DNA of 64,000 bases from Mycolicibacterium helvum (GTDB lineage: Bacteria > Actinomycetota > Actinomycetes > Mycobacteriales > Mycobacteriaceae): contig NZ_AP022596.1 in assembly GCF_010731895.1 (NCBI RefSeq), forward strand, positions 4,898,001 through 4,962,000, written 5' to 3'. The notes beneath the pieces were generated by a model that worked only from the letters and a program-made list of their open reading frames with translations, was not told where the DNA came from and made no database searches. Position 1 is the first letter of the stretch, and each line of letters opens with the position of its first letter. Both the position numbers and the translations under genes were made by a program. This document shows, one piece after another, positions 51,827-61,048 of this stretch.

Positions 51827-52872
51827 CCAGGGCGCTCACCGAAAACCGTGCCGCGACAGTGGCTGCGGCCGTCCGCACCGTCGCGGGGCGGGCAGCCGCG
51901 TTGGACGAGCCTGGCGTCGATGTGCGCACTGACCTCGCTGGTCTCGGTGCCGCCGGCCTGTTCGATGCCGCGTTGTCCGATACCGGTCTGCCCGAGATCG
52001 TCGGGCTCATCGACGACATCGCCACCGAGAGCCTCACGGTCGCGTTCAGCACCTGGGCGCACGTCATGGCGCTGACGTACCTGAGCCACGGTTCGCCACA
52101 ACTGCGTGAGGGACACATCGAGGCGTTGCGTACCGGCTCCCGCATCGGGGTCACCGCCATGGCCGCCGGAATCAAACAGGTGGCCGGCCTTGGCGAGGTG
52201 CCTGTGGTCGCTCGCTGGCGCGGTGACGGCTTGACACTCAGTGGCCCAATCCGCTGGGCGTCCAACCTGTTCGACGATGCGGTGATCGTGTTGCCCGCCC
52301 GCGACGACACCGGCACGAGCCATGTGGTCGCGATCGATGCCGCCACACCTGGTGTCACCGTCGACCCGCCGCCCACACTGATGGCGCTGAATGCGACTGT
52401 GTCGAGTTCGTTGCGACTCGAGGAGGTGGCGGTGGGCCCGGACCAGATCATCAGCACTGATCTGGCGGGGTTCGTCGCCGCTATCCGGCCGGCATTCTTG
52501 TTGGCGCAGACGGCTTTCTGTGTCGGTGTCACCCGGGCGGCAGTCGCCGGCGCGAGCCACGCCGACGGTGTGCTGGCCGATCCGTTCGCCGACGACATCA
52601 CCGCACTCGGCGAACGTGCCGCTGCGCTGCGCAACCGTCTCTACGAATTCGCCCGCGGCACCTCACCAGCGAGCATCGCGGACCTGATCCGGCTACGGCT
52701 CGAGGCCGCCGGCGCGGCGTTGGCCGCGACCCGGCTGGAATCCACCCTCGTCGGCGGAGCCGGCTACGTACGAGGCAACAGTGCCAACCGGCGGTTTAGG
52801 GAAGCGGCTTTCCTGCCCGTTCAATCACCTTCGGAAGGACAACTGCGGTGGGAACTGAGACGGTACGAATAA
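51823..52872 (+). CDS. Acyl-CoA dehydrogenase-like flavoprotein (SfnB/DszC-like group possible)
   Basis: 349 residues. ACAD fold with DLAGLGAAGLFDAAL, RIGVTAMAAGIKQVAG, RGDGLTLSGPIRWASNLFDDAVIVLPARDDTGTSHVVAID and GNSANRRFREAAFLPVQSPSEGQLRWEL. No obvious catalytic Glu of true ACADs. Such proteins next to sulfonate-type ABC importers are often flavin monooxygenases that cleave organosulfur compounds. Overlaps the ATPase gene by 25 bp. Confidence 0.75.
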   Translation: MTRALTENRAATVAAAVRTVAGRAAALDEPGVDVRTDLAGLGAAGLFDAALSDTGLPEIVGLIDDIATESLTVAFSTWAHVMALTYLSHGSPQLREGHIEALRTGSRIGVTAMAAGIKQVAGLGEVPVVARWRGDGLTLSGPIRWASNLFDDAVIVLPARDDTGTSHVVAIDAATPGVTVDPPPTLMALNATVSSSLRLEEVAVGPDQIISTDLAGFVAAIRPAFLLAQTAFCVGVTRAAVAGASHADGVLADPFADDITALGERAAALRNRLYEFARGTSPASIADLIRLRLEAAGAALAATRLESTLVGGAGYVRGNSANRRFREAAFLPVQSPSEGQLRWELRRYE

Positions 52873-53579
52873 GCGCGGGCACCAAGCGGTTTGGGGCGAC
52901 AACCGCGCTGCGCGATATCGACCTGACCATCGAAGGCGGGGAATTCCTGGCGGTGCTCGGGCGCAGCGGCAGCGGAAAGTCCACGCTGCTGCGGGTGCTT
53001 GCCGGACTGGACACCCTCTCGACCGGTGAGATCGCCTGGTCGGGCGCCGAGGGCCGCCCGCGAACCGGGGTCGTCTTTCAACAACCCCTGCTCATGCCGT
53101 GGCTTACGGTAACCGAAAACGTATGCTTTGCCCGACGATTCGGCGCTCACCGGCACGCGTTCGACGACAAGCACGTGGCCCAGCTGATGCAGCGATTCGG
53201 CATCGACTCACTCGCGGCACGGTATCCCGACCAGCTCTCCGGCGGGCAGGCCCAACGGGTGGCCATTCTGCGGGCTGTCGCTACCAACCCGGTATTGCTG
53301 CTGCTCGACGAACCGTTCAGCGCGCTAGACCCCGCCACCAAGAACGACCTGCAACGCTGGCTGGCCGATCTGGCTGCCGCCCTGACGATCACCGTTGTGC
53401 TCGTTACCCACGACGTCGACGAGGCGCTCGGGCTGGCCGACCGGGTGGTCTTACTGGGTTCGGACAGTGCACTGCATGGTCAGTGGCAGATCGTCGGCGC
53501 ACCGACCGCCGACGACACAGTCGAGCTGCGCCGCGTGATCCTGGACCACTACCACCAGACCGCCGGATCCCTCCGGTGA
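52848..53579 (+). CDS. ABC transporter ATPase, sulfonate/nitrate/taurine type
   Basis: 243 residues from GTG 52848. Walker A GRSGSGKST, Q loop VFQQPLLMPWLTV, signature LSGGQAQRVAILRAV, Walker B LLLLDEPFSALD, H loop VTHDVDEAL. SsuB/TauB-like. Operates with the substrate-binding protein and permease that follow, all overlapping by four bases. Confidence 0.92.
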   Translation: MGTETVRISAGTKRFGATTALRDIDLTIEGGEFLAVLGRSGSGKSTLLRVLAGLDTLSTGEIAWSGAEGRPRTGVVFQQPLLMPWLTVTENVCFARRFGAHRHAFDDKHVAQLMQRFGIDSLAARYPDQLSGGQAQRVAILRAVATNPVLLLLDEPFSALDPATKNDLQRWLADLAAALTITVVLVTHDVDEALGLADRVVLLGSDSALHGQWQIVGAPTADDTVELRRVILDHYHQTAGSLR

Positions 53580-54739
53580 CGGGCCTGTCCCGGCGACGGC
53601 TGCTGGCGGGAGCAGCAGGGCTGGCCGCCACCGGTGGTCTGCTCGGTATCGCCGATCTGACTCGCAGTGCAACCACCAACGCCGCCAACGTCAGTGGGCA
53701 ACTGCGGATCGGATATCTGCCGATCACCGACGCCGCACCACTGCTCATTGCCCACAGCGCGACGCTGTATCCGGCCGGTGTGGTGAGTTCGGCGAAGCCG
53801 ACGCTGTTCCGCAGCTGGGCCGCGCTGGCCGAGGCGTTCATCAGCCGCCAGGTCGACGTCGTGCACCTGCTGATGCCGATGGCGGTGCAGCTGCGCTATG
53901 GCCTGGGTGGGGGAGTGCGGGTGCTGGGCTGGAACCACACCAACGGCTCGGCGCTGACCGTCGCCCCGCACATCCACGACCTGTCCGATCTGGCTGGCGC
54001 CCAGGTCGCGATCCCGTTCTGGTGGTCCATTCACAACATCGTTCTGCAGCAACTGCTGCGGGCAAACGGGTTACGACCGGTGGTGCGCCGCAGCGCATCT
54101 CGCTCCGAGCGCACCGTCGAGCTCGTCGTGATGAGCCCATCGGACATGGTGCCGGCGCTGGCCAACCGGTCGATCGCCGGATACGTCGTCGCCGACCCGT
54201 TCAACGCGATGGCCCAGATCAAGAAGATCGGCCGCATCCATACCTTCCTGGGTGACGTGTGGCGCGATCACGCCTGCTGCGTACTCATCACCCGCGACGA
54301 TGTCATCGCCTCGCGGCCCGCCGCGATACAGGCCGTCACCGACGCCGTCGTGGCGGCGCAACTGAAGATCAACGCCGACCGCAAGGCCGCCGCGGCGGTG
54401 CTCTCCGGCCGCTATCTGCCCCAGCCGCTGCCGGCGGTGCAGACGGCGCTGACTTACCCCACGGCGCCGTACCCGTTCGCCCATCCGCAATGGCAGCCGC
54501 AACATATCGGGTTCCAGCCCTTTCCTTTTCCCAGCTTCACGAAGCGGTTGCTGGAGGCGATGGGTGACACCGTCGTCGACGGGGACCGGCGATTCCTTGA
54601 TCGCCTCGATCCCGCCCATGTCCACCTCGACCTGGTGGACGACCAGTTCGTGCGCCACTCCCTGCACGCCCACGGCGGTCCATCCGCCTTCGGGCTGCCC
54701 ACCGATCTCACCCGAATCGAAGAGGTGCAACCGCTATGA
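53576..54739 (+). CDS. ABC transporter substrate-binding protein, Tat-exported
   Basis: 387 residues from GTG 53576. Twin-arginine signal LSRRRLLAGAAGLAATGGLL. Body of the NMT1/SsuA type: LRIGYLPITDAAPLLIAHSATL, FRSWAALAEAFISRQVDVVHLLMPMAV, AGAQVAIPFWWSIHNIVLQQLLRANGL and GYVVADPFNAMAQIKKIGRI. Captures a small anion or organosulfur compound outside the membrane for the permease and ATPase beside it. Confidence 0.9.
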   Translation: MTGLSRRRLLAGAAGLAATGGLLGIADLTRSATTNAANVSGQLRIGYLPITDAAPLLIAHSATLYPAGVVSSAKPTLFRSWAALAEAFISRQVDVVHLLMPMAVQLRYGLGGGVRVLGWNHTNGSALTVAPHIHDLSDLAGAQVAIPFWWSIHNIVLQQLLRANGLRPVVRRSASRSERTVELVVMSPSDMVPALANRSIAGYVVADPFNAMAQIKKIGRIHTFLGDVWRDHACCVLITRDDVIASRPAAIQAVTDAVVAAQLKINADRKAAAAVLSGRYLPQPLPAVQTALTYPTAPYPFAHPQWQPQHIGFQPFPFPSFTKRLLEAMGDTVVDGDRRFLDRLDPAHVHLDLVDDQFVRHSLHAHGGPSAFGLPTDLTRIEEVQPL

Positions 54740-55572
54740 CGACCACCCAGGCAGACCCGGCCGATTCGCTCGTCGGCAGCACGGTCCCCGTCACCAGTTC
54801 GCCCCGCGGGTGGGTGTGGCGCCGGGTCTGGCCGCCGGTGATCGCCGTCGCCGTTTCGGTCGGTCTGTGGTGGCTGGCCACCTCGGTGCTGTGCGACCCG
54901 ACATCGCTGCTACGCCAGACGGCACCGCAGAAGGCGCTGCCCGCAGTCGGTGAACTGCTCAGTCGAGGGGTGCTGCTGTCGGACACCGGATACAGCTTGT
55001 ACCGGCTGCTGGTGGGTTTGCTCGTCGCCGCGGTTATCGGCGTCCCGGCCGGGCTGCTGATCGGGCTGAACACGACGGTCGAACGTGCCGCCACCCCGTT
55101 GGTGCAATTCCTGCGGATGATCTCCCCGCTGTCGTGGACACCGATCGCGTTAGCGGTCTTCGGGATCGGCAACCAGCCGGTGATCTTTCTGATCGCGGCC
55201 GCCGCGGTGTGGCCGATCCTGCTGAACACCGTCGCGGGTGTGCGCGCCATCGAACCCGGCTTCCTGCACGTCGCGCGCTCCTTTCACGCCACCCGTACCG
55301 AACTGCTGACCGCTGTGGTGTTGCCGGCCATTCGCGGCCACGTTCAGACGGGTCTGCGCCTCGCACTCGGCATCGCCTGGGTCGTCCTGGTTCCCGCGGA
55401 AATGCTGGGGGTTCGATCGGGGTTGGGCTACCAGATCCTCAACGCCCGCGATCAACTCGCTTACGACCAGGTGGTCGCTGTCGTTCTGGTGATCGGCCTC
55501 GTCGGCTACCTGCTGGACCTCATCGCCCGGCTCGCGCTGGGCGGCCGGCTGGGCCGCAGCCTGGACGGATAG
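54736..55572 (+). CDS. ABC transporter permease, sulfonate/nitrate/taurine type
   Basis: 278 residues, six transmembrane helices. EAA loop region VRAIEPGFLHVARSFHATRTELLTAVVLPAIRGHVQTGLRLALGIAW. SsuC/TauC-like. Last gene of the DUF4242-flavoprotein-ABC operon. Confidence 0.92.
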   Translation: MTTTQADPADSLVGSTVPVTSSPRGWVWRRVWPPVIAVAVSVGLWWLATSVLCDPTSLLRQTAPQKALPAVGELLSRGVLLSDTGYSLYRLLVGLLVAAVIGVPAGLLIGLNTTVERAATPLVQFLRMISPLSWTPIALAVFGIGNQPVIFLIAAAAVWPILLNTVAGVRAIEPGFLHVARSFHATRTELLTAVVLPAIRGHVQTGLRLALGIAWVVLVPAEMLGVRSGLGYQILNARDQLAYDQVVAVVLVIGLVGYLLDLIARLALGGRLGRSLDG

Positions 55573-55641
55573 CTCGGCGACGGTCACTGACCAGTAGACT
55601 CGTCGGGTTATGGCAGGACGGAAAGTACGGAGAAGAACCCG

Positions 55642-56394
55642 ATGAGCGGCCATTCCAAATGGGCTACCACCAAACACCAGAAGGCCGTCAAGGATGCGCG
55701 CCGCGGCAAGGAGTTCGCCCGGCTGATCAAGAACATCGAGGTCGCGGCCCGTACCGGTGGTGGTGATCCGGGCGGTAACCCCACCTTGTACGACGCCATC
55801 CAGAAAGCCAAGAAGACCTCGGTCCCCAACGACAATATCGAGCGGGCCCGCAAGCGTGGTGCCGGTGAAGAAGCCGGCGGCGCCGACTGGCAGACGATCA
55901 TGTACGAGGGCTACGGACCCAATGGTGTCGCGGTCCTCATCGAGTGCCTGACCGATAACCGCAATCGCGCCGCCGGTGAGGTCCGGGTCGCGATGACCCG
56001 CAATGGCGGCAACATGGCCGACCCCGGGTCGGTGTCCTACCTGTTCTCCCGCAAGGGCGTGGTGACGCTGCAGAAGAACGGTCTGTCCGAAGACGACGTG
56101 CTGCTGGCGGTCCTGGAGGCCGGCGCCGAAGAGGTCAACGATCTCGGTGAGAGCTTCGAGGTCATCTCCGAGCCGACTGATCTGGTCGCGGTGCGCACTG
56201 CGCTGCAGGACGCCGGAATCGACTACGACTCCGCCGACGCCGGTTTCCAGGCCTCGGTGACGGTGCCGCTGGACGCCGACGGCGCCCGCAAGATCATGAA
56301 GCTCGTCGACGCGCTGGAGGACAGCGACGACGTGCAGGACGTGTACACCAACGCCGACATCTCCGATGAGGTCCTGGCCGAGATCGACGAGTGA
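55642..56394 (+). CDS. yebC: YebC/PmpR-type transcriptional regulator
   Basis: 250 residues, full family length. [61 protein letters not shown] and [28 protein letters not shown] are diagnostic. Family members regulate transcription (TACO1-like members aid translation). Orthologue of Rv2603c, here followed by the ruv cluster. Confidence 0.95.
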   Translation: MSGHSKWATTKHQKAVKDARRGKEFARLIKNIEVAARTGGGDPGGNPTLYDAIQKAKKTSVPNDNIERARKRGAGEEAGGADWQTIMYEGYGPNGVAVLIECLTDNRNRAAGEVRVAMTRNGGNMADPGSVSYLFSRKGVVTLQKNGLSEDDVLLAVLEAGAEEVNDLGESFEVISEPTDLVAVRTALQDAGIDYDSADAGFQASVTVPLDADGARKIMKLVDALEDSDDVQDVYTNADISDEVLAEIDE

Positions 56395-56402
56395 GCTAGG
56401 GC

Positions 56403-56717
56403 ATGGCGGAGGTGACCGACCCCGACGGTGTCGGCTGGTCGGTGCGTCGCTGGTGGTGGAAGACGATCCCCTGGGAGACCGGGTTCGCCACCATCGACGC
56501 GCTGATCTTCTTGGTTGTGCTGCCGTTCATGCTGCTGTGGCCGTTTTGGTTGGCGTCCAAGTGGCTTGGCGCGTCGTGGACCATCAACGTCAGGCGCGAC
56601 GGAACCAAGGTGGGCAGCGAGCGGGTGCGCGGGTGGAAGCAGTCCGGTCAACGCGTCGAGGAACTCGCCCGCGCAGCGCAGGAAGGCACGCTGACGCAGT
56701 TCAACACCGAGGCCTGA
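56403..56717 (+). CDS. Small membrane protein
   Basis: 104 residues from ATG 56403. One strong transmembrane region (IDALIFLVVLPFMLLWPFWLASKWLG) between Trp-rich WSVRRWWWKTIPWE and a polar tail (NVRRDGTKVGSERVRGW). Family not recognised. Confidence 0.65.
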   Translation: MAEVTDPDGVGWSVRRWWWKTIPWETGFATIDALIFLVVLPFMLLWPFWLASKWLGASWTINVRRDGTKVGSERVRGWKQSGQRVEELARAAQEGTLTQFNTEA

Positions 56718-56881
56718 TCAGTTGCATGCCACCGGTTTGACCGGTGTCACCGTCGAGCACTGTGGCCCATGGTCTGACGATAGCCACTGCTCAGCGATCC
56801 GCGTGGCGTGTCATCACCGATCCGGGCAGCCCGGCCCGCTACTGTTATCGAACAGCTGTTCGTAGTGGGAAAGGGCGATCC

Positions 56882-57460
56882 GTGCGCGTGATGGGAGTCG
56901 ACCCGGGGTTGACGCGATGCGGTCTCTCGGTGATCGAGAGTCGGGGCGGCCGCCAGGTCACCGCGCTGGATGTCGATGTGGTGCGCACCCCGGCCGACGA
57001 GGCGCTCCAGTGGCGCCTGATGACCATCAGCGACACCGTCGACCATTGGATGGACACCCACCTGCCCGACGTGATCGCGATCGAGCGGGTCTTCGCCAAC
57101 CAGAACGCGAACACCGCGATGGGCACCGCCCAGGCCGCCGGGGTCATCGCGCTGGCCGCCGCCCGCCGCGATATCGACGTGCATTTCCACACCCCCAGCG
57201 AGGTGAAGGCCGCTGTCACCGGCAACGGCCGGGCGGACAAGGCACAGGTCACCGCGATGGTCACCCGGATCCTGCAGTTGCAGCAGAAGCCGACGCCCGC
57301 GGACGCCGCCGACGCGCTGGCCCTGGCGATCTGCCACTGCTGGCGCGCCCCGATGATCGCCCGCATGGCGCAGGCAGAGGCGATGGCCGCCGAACAGAAA
57401 CGTGCCTACCAGGCCCGGCTGAAGGCCGCGAAAAAGCCGATGTCACGGAGCGCAAAATGA
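56882..57460 (+). CDS. ruvC: Holliday junction resolvase RuvC
   Basis: 192 residues from GTG 56882. Acidic active site: [15 protein letters not shown] (Asp), [23 protein letters not shown] (Glu), and [13 protein letters not shown] (two Asp). Dimeric endonuclease that resolves junctions moved by RuvAB. ATGA overlap with ruvA. Confidence 0.97.
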   Translation: MRVMGVDPGLTRCGLSVIESRGGRQVTALDVDVVRTPADEALQWRLMTISDTVDHWMDTHLPDVIAIERVFANQNANTAMGTAQAAGVIALAAARRDIDVHFHTPSEVKAAVTGNGRADKAQVTAMVTRILQLQQKPTPADAADALALAICHCWRAPMIARMAQAEAMAAEQKRAYQARLKAAKKPMSRSAK

Positions 57461-58050
57461 TCGCCTCGGTGCGCGGGGAAGTCCTCGACATCGCCCTCGA
57501 TCACGTCGTCATCGAGGCCGCCGGCGTCGGCTACAAGGTGATGGTCACCCCTGCCACGCTGGCGACGCTGCGGCGCGGCACCGAGGCCCGGCTGATCACA
57601 GCGATGATCGTGCGCGAGGACTCCCAGACGCTTTACGGCTTCGCCGACTCCGATGCGCGCGACCTGTTCTTGACGCTGCTCGGGGTGTCCGGGGTCGGGC
57701 CGAAGATCGCGCTGGCGACGCTGGCCGTTTACGACGCGACCGCGCTGCGCCAGGCACTGGCCGACGGTGACGTGACCGCCTTGACGCGGGTACCCGGCAT
57801 CGGCAAACGTGGTGCCGAACGGATGGTGCTGGAATTGCGGGACAAGATCGGCGCGGTCTCCGGCGGTGCGGGTCTGGCCGCGGCCACCGGTCATGCGGTG
57901 CGGGCGCCAGTGGTCGAAGCCCTTGTCGGACTTGGTTTTGCGGCCAAACAGGCCGAGGAGGCATGCGACAAGGTGCTCGCCGGTGACCCGGATGCGACCA
58001 CCCAGAGTGCGCTGCGCGCGGCGCTGTCACTGCTGGGGAAGACCAAGTGA
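57457..58050 (+). CDS. ruvA: Holliday junction DNA helicase subunit RuvA
   Basis: 197 residues. OB-fold start [28 protein letters not shown], tandem HhH motifs [16 protein letters not shown] and [19 protein letters not shown], and a C-terminal RuvB-binding domain ([18 protein letters not shown]). Binds four-way junctions and recruits RuvB. GTGA overlap with ruvB. Confidence 0.97.
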   Translation: MIASVRGEVLDIALDHVVIEAAGVGYKVMVTPATLATLRRGTEARLITAMIVREDSQTLYGFADSDARDLFLTLLGVSGVGPKIALATLAVYDATALRQALADGDVTALTRVPGIGKRGAERMVLELRDKIGAVSGGAGLAAATGHAVRAPVVEALVGLGFAAKQAEEACDKVLAGDPDATTQSALRAALSLLGKTK

Positions 58051-59114
58051 GCCGGTTCGACGCCGACGACGAGGACGCGGAACTAGAGCGGGACGTCTCG
58101 CCGGCGCTGACCGTCGGCGAAGGCGATATCGATGCCAGCCTGCGACCGCGCTCGCTGCGCGAATTCATCGGCCAGCCACGAGTGCGCGAACAGCTGCAGC
58201 TGGTCCTGGAGGGCGCCAAGAATCGCGGCGGCACACCGGATCACATCCTGCTGTCCGGTCCACCGGGACTGGGCAAGACGTCGCTGGCGATGATCATCGC
58301 CGCTGAACTGGGCACCTCGCTGCGCGTCACCTCCGGACCTGCCCTGGAACGGGCCGGCGATCTGGCTGCGATGCTGTCGAACCTCGTCGAGCACGATGTG
58401 CTGTTCATCGACGAGATCCACCGCATCGCCCGGCCCGCCGAGGAGATGCTGTACCTGGCCATGGAGGACTTCCGCGTCGACGTCGTCGTCGGCAAAGGCC
58501 CTGGGGCGACGTCGATTCCGCTCGAAGTCGCCCCCTTCACGCTGGTGGGTGCCACCACCCGGTCGGGCGCACTGACCGGGCCGCTGCGCGACCGCTTCGG
58601 GTTCACCGCACACATGGACTTCTACGAGCCCGCCGAGTTGGAGCGAGTGCTGGCCCGCTCGGGGGGCATCCTCGGCATTGAAGTGGGAGCCGAGGCCGGT
58701 GCCGAGATCGCGCGCCGATCGCGGGGCACGCCGCGTATCGCCAACCGGCTGTTGCGGCGCGTGCGCGACTACGCCGAGGTGCGTGCCGACGGGGTCATCA
58801 CCCGCGATATCGCCAAGGCGGCGCTGGCTGTTTACGACGTCGACGAACTCGGCCTGGACCGGCTCGACCGCGCAGTGCTCACTGCGTTGACCAAGAGTTT
58901 CGGCGGCGGCCCGGTCGGGGTGTCCACCCTGGCCGTCGCGGTGGGGGAGGAAGCCACCACAGTCGAGGAGGTGTGCGAGCCATTCCTGGTCCGCGCGGGC
59001 ATGATCGCGCGGACTCCCCGCGGCCGGGTGGCGACGCCGCTAGCCTGGACCCACCTCGGCATGGTGCCACCGCCGCGGGCCAGCGGACTCGGTCAGTCCG
59101 GCCTTTTCGAATAA
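58047..59114 (+). CDS. ruvB: Holliday junction branch migration ATPase RuvB
   Basis: 355 residues from GTG 58047. AAA+ Walker [10 protein letters not shown], Walker [10 protein letters not shown], sensor [18 protein letters not shown] with the Arg finger region, and a C-terminal winged helix. Hexameric motor of RuvAB. Confidence 0.97.
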   Translation: MSRFDADDEDAELERDVSPALTVGEGDIDASLRPRSLREFIGQPRVREQLQLVLEGAKNRGGTPDHILLSGPPGLGKTSLAMIIAAELGTSLRVTSGPALERAGDLAAMLSNLVEHDVLFIDEIHRIARPAEEMLYLAMEDFRVDVVVGKGPGATSIPLEVAPFTLVGATTRSGALTGPLRDRFGFTAHMDFYEPAELERVLARSGGILGIEVGAEAGAEIARRSRGTPRIANRLLRRVRDYAEVRADGVITRDIAKAALAVYDVDELGLDRLDRAVLTALTKSFGGGPVGVSTLAVAVGEEATTVEEVCEPFLVRAGMIARTPRGRVATPLAWTHLGMVPPPRASGLGQSGLFE

Positions 59115-59125
59115 TGGGAGCCCCA

Positions 59126-59509
59126 ATGGTCACTGCCGCACTGGTTTTCGCCGGCCTCGCCGCGCTGCTGCATATCTACATCTTCACCATGGAATCACTG
59201 ACCTGGACGACGCCGCGGACCCGCGCGGTGTTCGGCACCAGCGCCGAGGAAGCCGAGACCACCAAACTGATGGCCCTCAACCAGGGCTTCTACAACCTGT
59301 TCCTGGCGATCGTGAGCGTCGTCGGTATTGTCGCAATCATTCTGGGGCACAACGGTATCGGTGCGGCACTGGTGTTCGCCGGCGTCGGATCGATGCTCGC
59401 CGCGGCGGTCGTGCTGCTGGCGTCCGCGCCGGACAAGGCGCGCGCCGCCATCACTCAGGGAGCGTTCCCGCTGGTGGCCGTCGTGCTGCTGGCGATCGCC
59501 ATCATCTGA
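59126..59509 (+). CDS. DUF1304 membrane protein
   Basis: 127 residues from ATG 59126 (GGGAG upstream); ATG 59114 is possible. Four transmembrane helices with LHIYIFTMESLTWTTPRTRAVFG, ALNQGFYNLFLAIVSVVGI and NGIGAALVFAGVGSMLAAAVVL, the DUF1304 pattern. Unknown function. Its end overlaps the convergent dioxygenase gene by 8 bp. Confidence 0.85.
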   Translation: MVTAALVFAGLAALLHIYIFTMESLTWTTPRTRAVFGTSAEEAETTKLMALNQGFYNLFLAIVSVVGIVAIILGHNGIGAALVFAGVGSMLAAAVVLLASAPDKARAAITQGAFPLVAVVLLAIAII

Positions 59510-60374
59510 TCTCCAGGATTCGCTTGGGGTGCATGCCGTCGACCATGCCCATGAACGGCGGATGGATGCTGTAGCCGAGCATGCGGCGAATGTCCTCCGA
59601 CACGGTCCGCACCGTGGCGGGAGGCGTCGACAGCGTGAAGGCCTCTTGGGGGCGCAACCAGGGCTCACAGTATTGCGCGGTGACGCCGAGCCGACTCTGG
59701 TCAGCGGTATGGTTGGCGCCGCCGCCGTGCCACAGCGTGCCGACGAAGAACACCACCGACCCGGCCGGCATCACGACACTGACATGCTCATCGGTGTCGG
59801 TGGGCTTACGGTCGTCGCCCCAGTGGTGGCTGCCCGGGATGACCACAGTGGCGCCGTTGTCCGCAGTGAAGTCGGTGATCGCCCAGATGGTGGCCGCGCT
59901 CAACGACGGACGCGGGCGCGGCACCGGATACATGCCGTCATCGAAATGCAGGAACTGCGCGGTTTCCTCAGGTCCGATCCTGATGGCCTGCAGCTGAGAC
60001 AGTAGATAGTTGGGCATCAACAGCCGATCCAGCAGTGCCAGCACCCGCGGATGCTGGACCAGGGTGTCGCAGATGCGGGTCTTGGTCAGCAGGCTGTAGG
60101 CCCGCTGAGTATGCAGGCCCTCGAAGACATTTCGGCCGACCGGCCCCAGCAGCGGGTCCACCGTCGCGGCGATGTCCTGGCACGCCTGGGGCGAGAGCAG
60201 GCCTTCGATGACGAGGTATCCGTCGCGCTCGAGCGTCGCCAGGTCGGACTCGATGCAGTTGGGTACGCCCGACGCGGATGTAGTGGCGGTCGATCGGTAT
60301 GTCCCGGCGATGTCGGCATAGAGATCCTCGACCTTCTCAACACGAACATCGTTGCGGGATATGTAGTGGGACAT
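59502..60374 (-). CDS. Phytanoyl-CoA dioxygenase (PhyH) family oxygenase
   Basis: 290 residues from ATG 60374. Fe(II)/2-oxoglutarate enzyme: HFDDGMYP (HxD), distal His in TLWHGGGANHT, and Arg in QSRLGVTAQY. DGYLVIEGLLSPQACQDIA is typical of the family start. Substrate unknown. Directly downstream of a TetR gene on the same strand, 4 bp apart, so likely its target. Confidence 0.88.
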   Translation of the reverse strand: MSHYISRNDVRVEKVEDLYADIAGTYRSTATTSASGVPNCIESDLATLERDGYLVIEGLLSPQACQDIAATVDPLLGPVGRNVFEGLHTQRAYSLLTKTRICDTLVQHPRVLALLDRLLMPNYLLSQLQAIRIGPEETAQFLHFDDGMYPVPRPRPSLSAATIWAITDFTADNGATVVIPGSHHWGDDRKPTDTDEHVSVVMPAGSVVFFVGTLWHGGGANHTADQSRLGVTAQYCEPWLRPQEAFTLSTPPATVRTVSEDIRRMLGYSIHPPFMGMVDGMHPKRILEIR

Positions 60375-60378
60375 CGAT

Positions 60379-60978
60379 TTAACCTTTCGCGGTTGGATCA
60401 AGGCCGACCGCCCCGGCGACGAACGACCACAGCTGGTCGATCACGTCGGGCGCGGGTGGACGGGGATCGCGGGTCAAGCACACCGCGACGACCGCGTTGG
60501 TGCCGCCGATCGTGGCGGCGGCCAGGTATTCGGGGTCACGGTCGGCAGGGATCTCGCCATCGCGTTGCCCTTGGGCCATGTTGCGCGCGCCGATCTTGCT
60601 CATCTCCTGCTGCCAGCGACTGCGTGCGGTGGCCAGCTCGCCGTCGCCGAGCCCGGCCAGTATCGCGGCAGCCACCGGTTCCCCGTAGAGGAAGTGCACC
60701 CAGTCGGCAATGCGTTGCCGTTCCCGTTCGGCCCAGGTCGGTGCGTCATAGCTGCGAAGGGCGATCGAGTCGGAGAAGCGTTGGTAGAACGCGTCGACGA
60801 CGGCCACGAGCAGGCCGGTGCGGGTGCCGAAGTAGCGGTAGGGCAATCCGGCGCTGACTCCTGCCCGGCGCGCGACCCCGGCGACCTCGAAGGGCGCGGG
60901 GCCGGCCAACTCCGCCGTCGCGGCTTCGATCAGCCGTTCCCGAGCCTGGATGCCTCGCATCGTCATCGCTGTCGCCAC
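60379..60978 (-). CDS. TetR-family regulator
   Basis: 199 residues. HTH: RERLIEAATAELAGPAPFEVAGVARRAGVSAGLPYRYFGTRTGLLVAVV. First gene of a two-gene unit with the PhyH dioxygenase; a palindrome lies 17 bp before its start, suggesting autorepression. Confidence 0.88.
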   Translation of the reverse strand: MATAMTMRGIQARERLIEAATAELAGPAPFEVAGVARRAGVSAGLPYRYFGTRTGLLVAVVDAFYQRFSDSIALRSYDAPTWAERERQRIADWVHFLYGEPVAAAILAGLGDGELATARSRWQQEMSKIGARNMAQGQRDGEIPADRDPEYLAAATIGGTNAVVAVCLTRDPRPPAPDVIDQLWSFVAGAVGLDPTAKG

Positions 60979-60994
60979 AGGTGCGATCTTAAGT

Positions 60995-61007
60995 TGAGTT
61001 CAACTCA
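60995..61007. promoter_or_regulatory. Palindromic operator upstream of the TetR-PhyH pair
   Basis: TGAGTTCAACTCA, perfect around a central base, and nested in AAGTTGAGTTCAACTCATTT. Position just before the start codon suits autoregulation. Confidence 0.6.
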
Positions 61008-61048
61008 TTTCCAAGAGCTGATCGTGAAGTCCCGCCAGGGTCGCGACG

